From Acanthochromis polyacanthus (lineage: Eukaryota; Chordata; Actinopteri; Pomacentridae): a stretch of 64,000 nt of DNA. The position numbers and the translations under genes were made by a program. The notes under the pieces are model-generated. The model worked only from the letters and a program-made list of their open reading frames with translations. It was not told the DNA's origin and did not search any database. The stretch covers positions 41,187,677-41,251,676 of the forward strand of contig NC_067116.1 of NCBI RefSeq assembly GCF_021347895.1, written 5' to 3'. Positions 22,840 to 34,190 of this stretch are shown here, in pieces. How positions within the stretch are numbered: the stretch's first letter is position 1; every line of letters begins with the position of its first letter.

Positions 22840-23962
22840 ATATAGTATGAATTCCTTGTTTTCTTGGTATTTGTCTTTACATATTGAAAATAAGTATCTC
22901 AATCTCCATTCCAAGTGTCAAAATGTCATAAACTTTTTTTTTAGTACTAACAAAACAAACATGGAGGATTGTGGTTTGTGGTTTAAATTGTAGTTTCAGC
23001 AGCAAAATTTTGCTAATTTATAATGTATGACAGAGTCTTGGAGGCAAGCACTGGGGCCCTGGATTTGTTTTCTGTTTTCTGATAATTCATCTGAAAAATG
23101 TCCATTTATAGGTAAGATTTCAAGGTTTATATCGCCATGTGTAATAGGTGGTTTGTCAGAATAAGTCATAGCAAATGAAAGGTCTGATTTTTACCTACAG
23201 TTTGACCCCAGCATCATTTTCTAGACATGACTCCATGATGAATGATATTCTTGTCTTCAGAAAAGACACAATATTTGCATGAAATGATCTCTTTTTTAAT
23301 CATTTTCAGCTTTAAGACCCCACAGGGTCTAATTTCATTTACAGTTTACGGTAAAAACACTGTATTGTGCATGCTGGGACGCTGGCCGTCCATTGGCCGC
23401 TGTGATCACAGCGTGTCAGGTTCTCTCCAATGAGGTCGAAGCCTTCATAACACCTGAACTCACAGGTGGAGTTGTAGCTGTGAGGTCCGACCGGGTGTCT
23501 GCAGATCATTGTTCCACCGCTGAACTTAGTGTGGCTCAGATCTGGACACTGTTCAACTGTGAGAGGCAGTAGAGAAATATTTTCCATCTAACTTCAGCAT
23601 CTGAAATAACAAATATTTTGACAGTGTGGGCTTCCTGTGGTTCTACCTTGACACAGAGGAAGTGGTTGGCTCCAATGTCCACTGGCTTGGCAGAACAGTT
23701 GGGACTCGCCGACCAAGCGGAAGCCGAGTTCACAGCTGAAAAGGCAGGAAGAGTTGAAACGATTGGACCCAAAGGGGTGGAAACAGAGTTGAGAGGCGTG
23801 AGCTGGATCTGCCAAAGGGTTGCATGCAATAGCTGCAAAGAAAACAAATGAACATCTTTTATTTAATTCATCAGAGAACGAGGTCATGGGTTCTAAAAAT
23901 ATTATTACCACAACAGGATAGACAACAAAAAACAATGAAAAAATGAGTGCGCTGTAAAACTG
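22840..23962. repeat. Segmental duplication A, copy of selp 31,130-32,255
   Basis: From the ATTCCTTGTTTTCTTG block through two sushi exons to AATGAGTGCGCTGT, this tracks 31,130-32,255 with scattered substitutions and small indels, same orientation. It supplies the 3' half of the chimeric selectin. It abuts duplication B at about 23,962-23,968. Confidence 0.9.
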
Positions 23963-24971
23963 AATTTCAAAAAGGACAATATTAGATCTCAAGTGACTTC
24001 AGAAATGTCCTCTTAACCCAGCAGAGCATCTTTTCTTACCGTGCTCACACTTGTCTCCATAAAATCCTTCAAAGCAGTCGCACTTGTGGCTGTTGATGGT
24101 CTCCACACAGTCTCCATGGAGACATGAGTCGCTCTGACAGGCAGCTGAGGCAAAAAGAAATACTTTCATGATTAATAATTAATTTTAAACTGTTAGTTTA
24201 ACTGTTTGCCAAGAAAACTAAGGCAGGTAAAATGACCCGCTCTATTATCTTAACTCCTAACGTCGACTCACCTTTGTAGCACAGAGCGCTCTTCAGTTTG
24301 CTGCACCTCTCGTCGTTCCACTTGCCCGCCTGCTGATCTCTCTTAATGTACATCTCCACACAGTCCTCACTCAGTCTGACAAGACTTGGTGCAGTCTTGC
24401 CATTGTTGGGTTCGCCCATCGCCCAGTTGGTTGCTTCTGCAGTCAGCGACTTGTTGGTCCCGACCCAGGTCCAGACGTCATTGATCTTGCGGATGCCGAT
24501 CCAGTAATAACTGGATTTCTTTGGCAGCCAGCTGTTGAGATGCTCGATCTCCTCCTGGTTCTGGATGGCCACCATGTCAGTGTAGTGCTCTTTGCACCAG
24601 GCTCGAGCATTCCTCCAGTTCATAGTGGTGTTTGAGAAGTAGTAAGACCAGCACTCCACGTTGGTCCACATGCACAGCACTGAGGACAGACAGCAGAGAC
24701 TCATATTAGATGATGGAGCAGCAAGGATGGATTCATAAACTTCTATCTGGTTCAAAAAGTTAGATTTGCACATTAGGTTTTACTTACTTGAGCAAAGAAA
24801 AGTCAAGCAGATCCATGAAGTGGAGCTTTTACATCCACGTGTCTGAAATAGTCCAAACTCCTGTAAAAATTAAATAAAAAGACTGATTAGAATAAATTCA
24901 TATTATCCATCACTAAACCTGAATTTGCACTGAAGAGAATTACATTCAAATTGATGCCTCACCATATTCAT
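23339..24971 (-). CDS. Chimeric selectin (sele head, selp sushi repeats), predicted secreted
   Basis: Exons on the minus strand: 24963-24971 (ATG), 24788-24860, 24272-24679, 24040-24144, 23647-23832, 23339-23556 (stop 23339-23341). They sum to 999 bases, 332 residues, phase-consistent. Order: signal peptide (core [13 protein letters not shown]), C-type lectin (WKxx-type start, [18 protein letters not shown]), EGF ([17 protein letters not shown]), sushi 1 and sushi 2, then IQCFYRKL and stop. The lectin keeps the selectin Ca/fucose residues (EPN, WND) and the Arg of YIKRD. Lectin and EGF copy sele (EGF exon identical by eye; lectin about 8 differences in 408 bases). Both sushi exons copy selp sushi 1-2. 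The last splice donor is lost by a one-base deletion, so the frame runs on to the stop. No membrane segment was found. Secretion is inference; a pseudogene is the alternative. Confidence 0.8.
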
Positions 24972-25640
24972 CAGTTTGTGTCTGATATCCTGCAGAAGAA
25001 GTAATTCTTCAGTCTCAGTCTGTGTGAGGAAGGAATGATTCTGACTTTTACATGCTGAGGGTCCTGCTTTTATATCTGACTGACCCGGTCCAAGTTTCCT
25101 GGAAATTCCATCACAGTTGGGCTTTTCACTAGAATTCCCCACTCCCACTCCAGTCTGGCCCCTCCCACAGGGGGGCGCAGGAACTTTTCCTTTCTTTTTT
25201 TTGTTCTTGATATGGGACCTAATACGACTTCTACCAGTCCTATCGCCATTATTGCATCAAACAGAAATTAATAAATGTATTTACTCAAATATTACATTTA
25301 AGAGCTATTCTGAGCAACTTTATTTGCTTGAGTTTTTCCATTTGGTGCTACTTTATTCTAGTGCTCCGTTACTTTTCATGGAAAATACTGCATACTCAAC
25401 TTTATACATGATGACTGCCTTGACTACTACAATTAGCTACTAATTTTAAGAGTTTTATCTTAGTTTAAGATGTGGAATTTCATCCAAGATATTTAATGCA
25501 AAATGTTTAATGAATATAGAAAATATGAAATTTTGTTTCAGACAAACCAAATCAGCAACATGTAAAGAAATTAACATTAAAATTCTGCTGAAGCATTCAA
25601 GTATCACTAATAATAATTCTTTTCTATTGTATTTGATGAA
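23968..25640. repeat. Segmental duplication B, copy of sele 46,982-48,640
   Basis: From AGGACAATATTAGATCTCAA onward it tracks 46,982-48,640 at roughly 98 percent by eye. It includes the EGF, lectin and signal exons, introns, 5' UTR, TATA box and upstream DNA. Similarity fades next to the TG/TA microsatellite at about 25,640, a likely breakpoint. Confidence 0.92.
25068..25140 (-). promoter_or_regulatory. Promoter of the chimeric selectin
   Basis: TATAAAA lies on the minus strand at 25068-25074, about 100 bp upstream of the start codon exon. kappaB-like elements follow upstream: TGGAATTTCC (minus strand, 25101-25110) and GGGGAATTCT (25131-25140). The latter has lost the final C present in sele (GGGGAATTCC, 48141-48150). 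Confidence 0.6.
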
Positions 25641-25646
25641 TACTGC

Positions 25647-25772
<126 letters not shown>

Positions 25773-25779
25773 CAAGGTC

Positions 25780-27237
25780 AATAGGCAATTGCAATAATGC
25801 CAAGGTCTCTATTATTTGCATAAATGTAAAAAAAAAAAATTCTGATGTTTGTGGTAAAAAACAATAAAGAAGAGAATAAAAATAAGAATTTGAAATTTAA
25901 AATGGAACCTTCTCCACATAGGTAATGGTGAAGAACCCCAAAATGTTCCTCAAAGCTCCTCTACTTCTAAGAGTGTGAGTGAAAATTTCATGTCATCCTC
26001 AAGATTAAACATGATCGCTATAAGTGTAGTTAGTGTGGTGGTTGTGATTTGGCCCCTCAGAGTGGATCGGTGCCCAGTGTGACCCACTGAGCTGACACTG
26101 ATGACAGATCACCTCCTCATCGCTCCATGATGGTCACTAAATGTGCAAAACTGACACTTTGTGGCAGACTGTGGACCTCAGAGGTTTTGTGCCTCTTTCA
26201 CAACTGACCCCGCATTATTAAAATGTGGAATAGAGCAGCCAGTGAGGACACTGAGCACGACAGGGTCGACCTCTTTGCTACCACATGAGGCTGGACATTG
26301 CTGAAATGATGCCAACACTGGTGAAATGCTTGATTTATGGCACCCAGGTAAGAATTAAATGAAACTAAATCAAGAAAAAGATAATGAGTACTCAAGAATT
26401 GTTTATAGTTTATTGTCAGTTAAGCAGTATACAAGCAGGACATGAAGCAAAAGCTGCACACAAGTCATATAAATACTAAGGATTGAGTAAAAATGGAAAT
26501 GAGCATTTTGGAACAACTATTATACAATGAATACACTCTTAGAAGTAGAAGAGCCTTGAGAAACTCTTTTGTGTCATTTAGGGTTCCACTTTGAACGCTT
26601 CGTTATAATCTGAGAATATTTTTTAACCCCCCAAAACAGCAGATAATATTTAGATGTTCCTGCAATAGGCAAACAGGGAGTCATTTGTGCATATTTCTGT
26701 CAGAAGAAAGTCAAATGTGACATACATTTTTTTTTAAATCCCTAAAATGTGCAATAATATCTCCTCAATTGTTCAAAAGAACACCATGATTTAATGCCAA
26801 ATAGGTTTTCAAAATACAATGAATAAGACAAAGTGTGAACAAAGGTATAAAGGGTCAGTTAGGTCAGTTTCAAGACCAGGCAACGCTTTTCCAGTCTTAT
26901 ACTCTCCAATTACGATGGGCCTGTGTCCACTATAGCCACAGTTGTCATTGTTGGCACACGTCTGCTATAAAGAAATGTATTTACTGTGTCTTTCCTGTCA
27001 ACTTGAAGCAATCTTGGTATTCTCTGACCTTTCACCAGTAAAGTACTTTTACCTCACAGCTGCCACTCAGGTATTTTTTTTTTTTTTGCGTCTACAGAAA
27101 ACTAACTAAAAGTTCCTTGAAAATTCCCAGAGTTCCTCAAGAGCCTTCTAGTTTTAAGTGACTACCGATTGTCTCATGTAATTAATAGTAGGTAGCATTA
27201 AGCAAAATCAGATCTCAGAAAAGACAAAATAACGTAA
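25780..27237. other. Intergenic region between chimeric selectin and selp
   Basis: No coding sequence I can support. The right end must contain the selp 3' UTR, since the selp stop is at 27238-27240. The 26,030-26,350 stretch has a less AT-rich, repeat-like character, but I cannot assign it. Confidence 0.4.
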
Positions 27238-30200
27238 TTAAAACTCAAATGCTGGGTTTTCTGTTTCTTCCCATGCTTGATCCTCAGCCATGATTGGAGG
27301 CCCTGCAATGACAAAAAGAAACACAGGATTAGAAATGCTCTTATTGTGTGCTACAAAGTGTGTGTTTGACTGAGAATCATTTATTTAAGACTCACCTCTT
27401 TTCCTAAATTGCCACATGACCAACAAAACCAGTCCAATCAGGATCAGGACCAGAACAGCAGAGGATGCACCAACTCCAGTATACATCAGCATGGCCGTCC
27501 CCAAGGACATACCTTCCACAGGAACACGTAAAGATTACTATAAATACTTTTATTTCTTGTTGTTACTGCATAGTTCATGATCAACAAATGAAAAATGAAT
27601 CTACCTGTGCAGCTGGGCGGACTATTGCTCCAAAATCCAGTCGAGGAGCAAACCAGCATTGACGTTCCGTTCATTGAAAATCCCTCATCACAGGTGAAAA
27701 CACACTGAGAGCCAAAGCTGAAATCCCCCAGAGGATGGGAGCAGTTCATAGACAGGGATGAAGGCAAAGCGCTGATGGTTTCACACTGTACAGCTGGAAA
27801 AGGAAAGAAACGATCCTTACTAATGTTTAATTCCAAGTATAACAAGATAAAAGCAGCAGGTTTAAAGGTAAAACTCACGCTGACAGGTGGGTGGATTCTG
27901 GCTCCAGAGGCCGGAGGTGTTGCACGTCATCGTCGGTGTTCCTCTCAACCAGAAACCTTCACTGCATGCAAAGTCACAGGTTGAGCCATAACTGAAAGGA
28001 GAGTTTGGGTGACTGCAGTTCATCGTCCCATGCTGCGATGTTTCAGCCAGTAGGGGGCACTGAAGAGCTGTGGATAACATTTAACAAAGATTTTCAGCAA
28101 AGCAAAGTCACAAAGAACTAACCACTGATTCAAGACAAGCTTTGCCAAATGCAGTGCGCTGGAGAACTGACAGTAGGACATGTTTTAGCTGCAAGAAAAA
28201 CAGAGAAAAGCATTATTTCAAAGCTTTTCTTGGGTAAAAACTGCAGTTGAACCATGCTAGTAAGAGCTTTACCCCAGCAGTGTGGGATGTCTGTGCTCCA
28301 TGTGCCTGCAGAGGTGCATTCAGTGTCAGCTGTCCCGTTTAAAACGAAGCCTTCTTCACATGTAGTTGTGCACTGAGATCCAAAACTGAACTCTCCGTGA
28401 GGTTTAGAGCAAATTAAGGAGCCATGAGGAGGAGATTTAAGTGTGGGACATCTCTTAGCTGAAGGAGAACAGAAAAGGCTAAGGATAAACTAGAGTTTTA
28501 TTTGATAAAGTTGCATTTGGACACTATGAATCTTGAAATGAAATCTCCTTAGTTGTTTATGATTAACAGATTAGGGACACAGGTACGCGGTCATCTCAAC
28601 CATAAAAGCTTCTCTGTGCATTTATGATTGCTAAAGAAATGCTAAAAAGCTTTGTACCTGTGCATTGCGGGATATCTTCATTCCATTTGCCTGCAGAGGT
28701 GCATTCAGTGTCAGCTGTCCCAGTTAAAAGAAAACCTTCCTTGCAGGTGGTCGTGCACCGAGAACCAAAACTGAACTCTCCATGAGGTTTCGAGCAAATT
28801 GAGGAGCCATGAGGAGGAGATTTTAGTGTGGGACATCTCTTAGCTGGAACAGAACAGAGAGCAAAAGATTGACAAGGAATTTCCAGAGTTTTGTGGGGAA
28901 AAATTAAATTTAAGCAAGATGTTTGGAAGTAGATACTTAGCCTAATTTTGGTAGAAGATAACTAGAGATAAACAGGTACAGGATCATCTAAATTTAAAAA
29001 ATATGAGTAATGATGAATATATCGCTTTTACCCAAGCAGTGTGGGATATCTGTGCTCCACGTGCCCAGAGAGGTGCATTCAGTGACAGCTGTCCCATTTA
29101 GAATAAATCCTTCCTCACAGGTGGTCGTGCACCGAGATCTAAAACTGAACTCTCCATGAGGTTTTGAGCAAATTAAGGAGCCGTGAGGAGGAGATTTTAG
29201 TCCAGAGCAACGCTTAGCTGAAGGACAACAGAGAAAGCAGAAGATCAACAACATTATTTCTAGAGTTTTACGAGGAAAAGTGGTATTTGGGATTCATTTT
29301 CTTTACCCAAGCAGCGCGGGACGTCTGAGCTCCATGTGCCTGAAGAGGTGCACTCAGTTTCAGCTGTCCCAGCCAAAATAAAGCCCTCCTCACAGGCTGA
29401 CCTGCAGCGAGAACCAAAACTGAAGTTTCCATGAGGATCAGAGCAAATTAAGGAGCCATGAGCAGTAGAGTTCAGTGTGGGACATCTCTTAGCTGTACAG
29501 AGAGAGGTAAAAACGAGCAAAATGTTAGTATTATGTAGGAAAGTTACATCGGGATGCCGTCTAAACCTTGAAATACAAACTCTGTGTAGAATATGGTTGT
29601 ATTTTCTTTACCCAAGCAGCTTGGCATGTCTGCGCTCCACACGCCCAGCGAGGTGCACTCAAAGCTGGACGTCCCATTGAGTAGAAATCCTTCATCACAC
29701 TTTTCTGTACATCGAGAACCAAAACTGAAGGAACCGTTTGGGTCGGAGCAGGAGAGGGAACCGTGAGGAGGAGATTTAATGGGATTGCATCTCTTAGCTT
29801 AAGAAAGACAGAAAAAGAAAGATCAGTAACCAGCAAATGGACATTATACAAACAGAAAAGTTAAAGAAACAAACAGATTTGTGCACTAAAAGCAGAGTGT
29901 GTAGCATTTATTCTGACTATAATTCATTCTTTACCCTTGCAGTTAGGAAGTGCATGACTCCAGTTGGCGTGAGAAGAACATTCTGTCATGTTTGCACCAA
30001 TCAGATCAAATCCGTGTTCACACTGTACGATGCACGTCGAGCCATAGCTGTGCTCCTTTACAGGGTCTTTGCATTGCATATGTGCGTGAAGCGGAGCCTT
30101 TATACTGCTGCACTGCACCACTAGAGAAGAAGAAACAGTTTTATACATCAGTGGAGTGTGTGTTTATATTGAGGAAGTCTCTTTTGCTTCTAACATATGA

Positions 30201-33200
30201 AGCACCTGTGCATGTAGGTGTGGGTTTGCTCCACCGTCCTGAGGCCAGACAGGCGAGCGTGTCGTCTCCGGTCAGGTAGAATCCATCCTGGCAGGTGAAG
30301 TTACACTGAGAGCCGAAGGAAAAAGGCTCCACGGCGCCCACACACGCCATGTTTCCAGAAACCGGAGGGAAAATGGCGGGGCACTTTTTTACTACGATGG
30401 AATGCAGATATCAATCACACAAAGGCCAAACAGAGTGCCGTTCAATCACTCCAGTTACACAAACACAGCCTGGACGTGAGGTGCAGGTTTGAATAATGAT
30501 GCTGACACAATTAACAGTCACAGTGTTATTTTTCTGCTGCAAACATGAATAGGTGTGAAGGAAACCGATCTGACGAGCAGTCCAGACAGGAAGTGACTCA
30601 GGCCAGTTATGCATTATTGAAAGGTGGCAGTGATTTGCTTAGCAAGGGTCATGTTTGGTCAAAGACGCATTCAATAGAAAATCGAACAAATCTGGAAAAA
30701 ATTCCCACCCTGACCGACTCAAATTCAGCTGTTTTTTTTTGTACAATAACCTCTGTATATTTAATGACGTTGTACAAAATTTTACTTTCATACTGTGAGT
30801 ATTTCCAGAGTTCCAGGCTCTTAAAGCACATAGGGGTGGGTCAAAGTTCGATGCTTTTTAATTGTATTATTTTTTCTCCATAAACTTAAAAAGTAGAGGA
30901 AAAACACACTTGGACTTTTCAGTGATGAAAAATATATTTTTCTTTGAGCCCTGCTGAAAATTGCAACTAGTTTTGCATCCATACCTAAGAAACTGGAAAT
31001 GATCAATCAATAACTTATGGAAAATGTGTGTTTGTTAACTTCTTCTTACTCCTTTTTGAATACATGGACCTATAGTCCAGAATTGTGGAATATTTCTTTT
31101 GCTGTATGATTTTGTTTTGTTTGTATATATATAATATTAATTCCTTGTTTTCTTGTGTTGCTTTACATATTCAAAATAAGTATCTTAATCTCTAGTCCAA
31201 GTGTCATAAACTTTTTTTTTAGTACTAAAAAAACCAAACTTGGATGATGAATATTATGGTTTATATCGTAGTTCTAGCAGCAAAATTTTACCAATTTATA
31301 ATGTATGACAGAGTCTTAGAGGCAAGCACTGGGGCCCCGGATTTGTTTTCTGTTTTCTGATAATTCATCTGAAAAAATGTCCATTTATAGGTAAGATTTC
31401 AAGGTTTTTATCGCCATGTGTAATAGGTGGTTTGTCAGAATAAGTCATAGCAAATGAAAGGTCTGATTTTTACCTACAGTTTGACCCCAGCATCATTTTC
31501 TAGACATGACTCCTGGCCATGATGAATGATATTCTTGTCTTCAGAAAAGACACAATATTTGCATGAAATGATCTCTTTTTTAATCATTTTCAGCTTTAAG
31601 ACCCCACTGGGTCTAATTTCATTTACAATTTACGGTAAAAACACTGTACTTGTGCATGCTGGGACGCTGGCCGTCCATTGGCCGCTGTGATCACAGCGTG
31701 TCAGGTTCTCTCCAATGAGGTCGAAGCCTTCATAACACCTGAACTCACAGGTGGAGTTGTAGCTGTGAGGTCCGACCGGGTGTCTGCAGATCATTGGTCC
31801 ACCGCTGAACTTAGTGTGGCTGAGATCTGGACACTGTTCAACTGTGAGAGGCAATAGAGAAATATTTTCCATCTAACTTCAACATCTGAAATAACAAATA
31901 TTTTGACAGTGTGGGCTTCCTGTGGTTCTACCTTGACACAGAGGAAGTGGTTGGCTCCAATGTCCACTGGCTTGGCAGAACAGTTGGGACTCGCCAACCA
32001 AGCGGAAGCCGAGTTCACAGCTGAAAAGGCAGGAAGAGTTGAAACGATCGGACCCAAAGGGGTGGAAACAGAGTTGAGAGGCGTGAGCTGGATCTGCCAA
32101 ATGGTTGCATGCAATAGCTGCAAAGAAAACAAATGAACATCTTTCATTTAATTCATCAGAGAACGAGGTCATAGCTATTTTCAAAGATTATGAAAATATT
32201 ATTACCACTCTACAACAGGATAGACAACAAAAAAACAATGAAAAATGAGTGCGCTGTCAAACAAAATAAAGAAATTCTGTAGATGACCTGCTGTAAGTCT
32301 GGCTGCAAGGATGTGAAAAACAGGCAAATTTCAGTGAAATAAACAGAATTTTTAGTAAAACTGTAATTTTTCTGTGATTTTCTGTAATTTAACAAAACAA
32401 GGAAAATCTAATCAATTGCCATTTTTAAATTGCAAAAATACATCACATTTCTTCTAAATAACAGCAAATATCTGCAAACTAATGATTTGTTTTTGTATTT
32501 TTTCTTTTTTCTTTGCAGATTTACAAATAGTAAAACTGTAATTTTGTGATAGAACATTGTAAAGGAATGAATAATTTCTCGTAAACATACTGATTTTTGA
32601 TGTACAGTTTTAGCCTCTTTGTGTGTTTAACACTTTTTTCTGTTATTTTTTAGTTAGAATTTTACAAAACAAGAAAAATATATAAAATAATAGCTTAAAA
32701 AGTTATTTCCCATGTGCCAGTCTTTACTGTACAAAATTTTTCTTTCAAGTAACAGCAATATCTGCTGATTTAAACATATAAAAACTGATAAATTTAAAGT
32801 CCAAACATAGTAGCAGAATGAATTTACAAGTTATAAAAATACAGTTTTTGATGTGGAAATTATTTACAGTTTAGGCCTGCATTTTTGGTTAATGTGTAAT
32901 TTTTTTCACTTTCTTTTTGTGATTTAAATAGATTTTATATTATTTAATAATAATGAAACTCGGAAAATTTGTAAAAAACAAAACATTAAATGGTTAAAAA
33001 AATTGCAGGAAAAATTATTTTCTTACACGTCTTATTTATTTTTTACAGCATAGCTCAGGAAAACCCTCTAAGCAGATCAAGTTATAGTTACTCAATGCTT
33101 CATCAGTGTAGCATCTTATAGTCAGTTTTCTAGTAATTCATCACTTTTTGGTCCTTTAATTGTTGTAGAAAAACTCATGATTCATTAATTACCAAGTTGT

Positions 33201-34030
33201 TCCTCTTTTCATCCTGACTTACTGACTACTATGTTGGTACACCATACTGTAAAATGCTGAATAGTGTAAATACTGGTTTGAATAATGCTGAAAATATTTG
33301 CTCACCCTCACAGCTTGGGCCGGAGAAACCAGGATGACACTTGCAGGTGTAGTTTCCTACAGTCTCCACACAGTCTCCATGAGGACTGCAGGAATCCTGC
33401 CTGCAAGAAGCTGCAAAGGTAGGGAAAAACATCTAACATGGTAGAAAAAGTCAGCAAATATCTGCATCAAGCAAAGTGTAGAGCGTCTTACCAGAGTAGC
33501 AGATGGTTCCCTTCCTTTGTTGGCATTTCTCGTTGTTCCACTTGGCTGTATCTTTCTCCCTCTTGATGTAAATCTCCACACAGTCCTGACCTGAGATACT
33601 ATCCGGCTCCGATGTCGCCCAGTTTTGGACCTCTTCAGGGACATTCTCATTGGTTTCTACCCGGGTCCACACTCCAGCCATTTTGCGAATCCCTAACCAG
33701 TAATATTTGGAGTTGCGCGGCAGCAGCTCGTTGAGGAAGTCGGTCTCCTCCTGGTCGTGGATGGCCACCATGTCGGTGAAGTGCTCCCGGCACCACTGAC
33801 GGGCCTCCAGCCATCTCCGGCTCGGACTGGTGCTGTAGTTGTACGTCCAGGCCTGAGCTCCTCCTCTGCTGCTCAGCTCTAGAAGATGGGGTTTTAACAG
33901 TAAATTATTTGTGAGTTTTGTAAAGAAGAAGAGTTTGGTGTCTGGATTTTGCAGACTTACCTTGAGCAAACACAACCAGTGCAGCTATCAGCAGCCTGTG
34001 ATGCACGTTTAGTCTCATATCAGCTGACAT
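27238..34030 (-). CDS. selp: P-selectin type adhesion receptor with 11 sushi repeats
   Basis: Minus-strand exons: 33961-34030 (ATG), 33492-33878 lectin, 33306-33410 EGF; sushi 1-11 at 31932-32117, 31650-31841, 30206-30391, 29935-30120, 29612-29797, 29307-29492, 29032-29217, 28658-28843, 28273-28458, 27879-28067, 27605-27793; membrane 27396-27512; tail 27238-27302 (TAA). They total 2,802 bases, 933 residues, nearly all phase-1 joints. Signal core: [11 protein letters not shown]. Membrane core: [15 protein letters not shown]. The tail ends ENPAFEF, resembling NAAFDP of human P-selectin. P-selectin captures leukocytes on activated platelets and endothelium. Human has nine sushi repeats; sushi 5-9 here are near-copies of each other. 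The lectin has EPD and WNN where selectins normally have EPN and WND, so Ca-dependent fucose binding may be altered. Lies between the chimeric selectin and sell, same strand. Confidence 0.9.
28128..28190 (-). pseudogene. Truncated sushi exon inside selp
   Basis: Between the sushi 9 and sushi 10 exons, an intact acceptor (TTTTTCTTGCAG) is followed by [19 protein letters not shown] and a stop. The first dozen residues match the [14 protein letters not shown] start of sushi 5-9; the rest of the exon is missing and no donor is seen. It reads as a decayed sixth member of the sushi 5-9 array. Confidence 0.75.
28273..29797 (-). repeat. Tandem array of five near-identical sushi exons
   Basis: Five 186-base exons of selp (sushi 5-9) begin K-R-C and share [14 protein letters not shown], [14 protein letters not shown] and EGF(I/L)LNGTA-type segments. 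Spacing is about 275-385 bp. The similarity extends into intron edges (TTTACCCAAGCAG recurs), so whole exon-intron units were duplicated. Confidence 0.85.
31130..32255. repeat. selp source of segmental duplication A
   Basis: The selp interval that includes sushi 1 and sushi 2 and is copied at 22,840-23,962. The chimeric copy differs by scattered substitutions and by the one-base donor deletion. Confidence 0.9.
32270..33050. repeat. AT-rich dispersed repeat, selp EGF-sushi 1 intron
   Basis: At least two diverged units, about 245 bp apart, carry TACTGATTTTTGATGTACAG and ATACAGTTTTTGATGTGG followed by TTTACAGTTTxGGCC. Same family as 4,560-5,100, 34,500-35,700, 39,300-39,780 and 55,980-56,600. 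Confidence 0.6.
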
Positions 34031-34190
34031 CTGATGACTGAAAAATATGGTAAATGCACATGAGTTAAAATACAGCGTAATTTCACACACATGTAAGGGA
34101 ATGAATGATTGCACTAAAATTTCAGAGGTCTTACCGTTTGACCTGTCTTCAGTTAGTCTTTGCAGACGATAAATGACAAAGCAACATCAT

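Noticed and set aside
22672..22914. A possible membrane exon for the chimeric selectin
   Set aside because: The hydrophobic run (YIYIYTYTYI) is a translated TATATG repeat and has no phase-1 acceptor.
23339..25640. The chimeric selectin as a plain assembly artefact
   Set aside because: Both halves differ from their parents by about 2 percent including indels, and parents and copy are all present separately. A collapsed or misjoined contig would be identical. Long reads would still be decisive.
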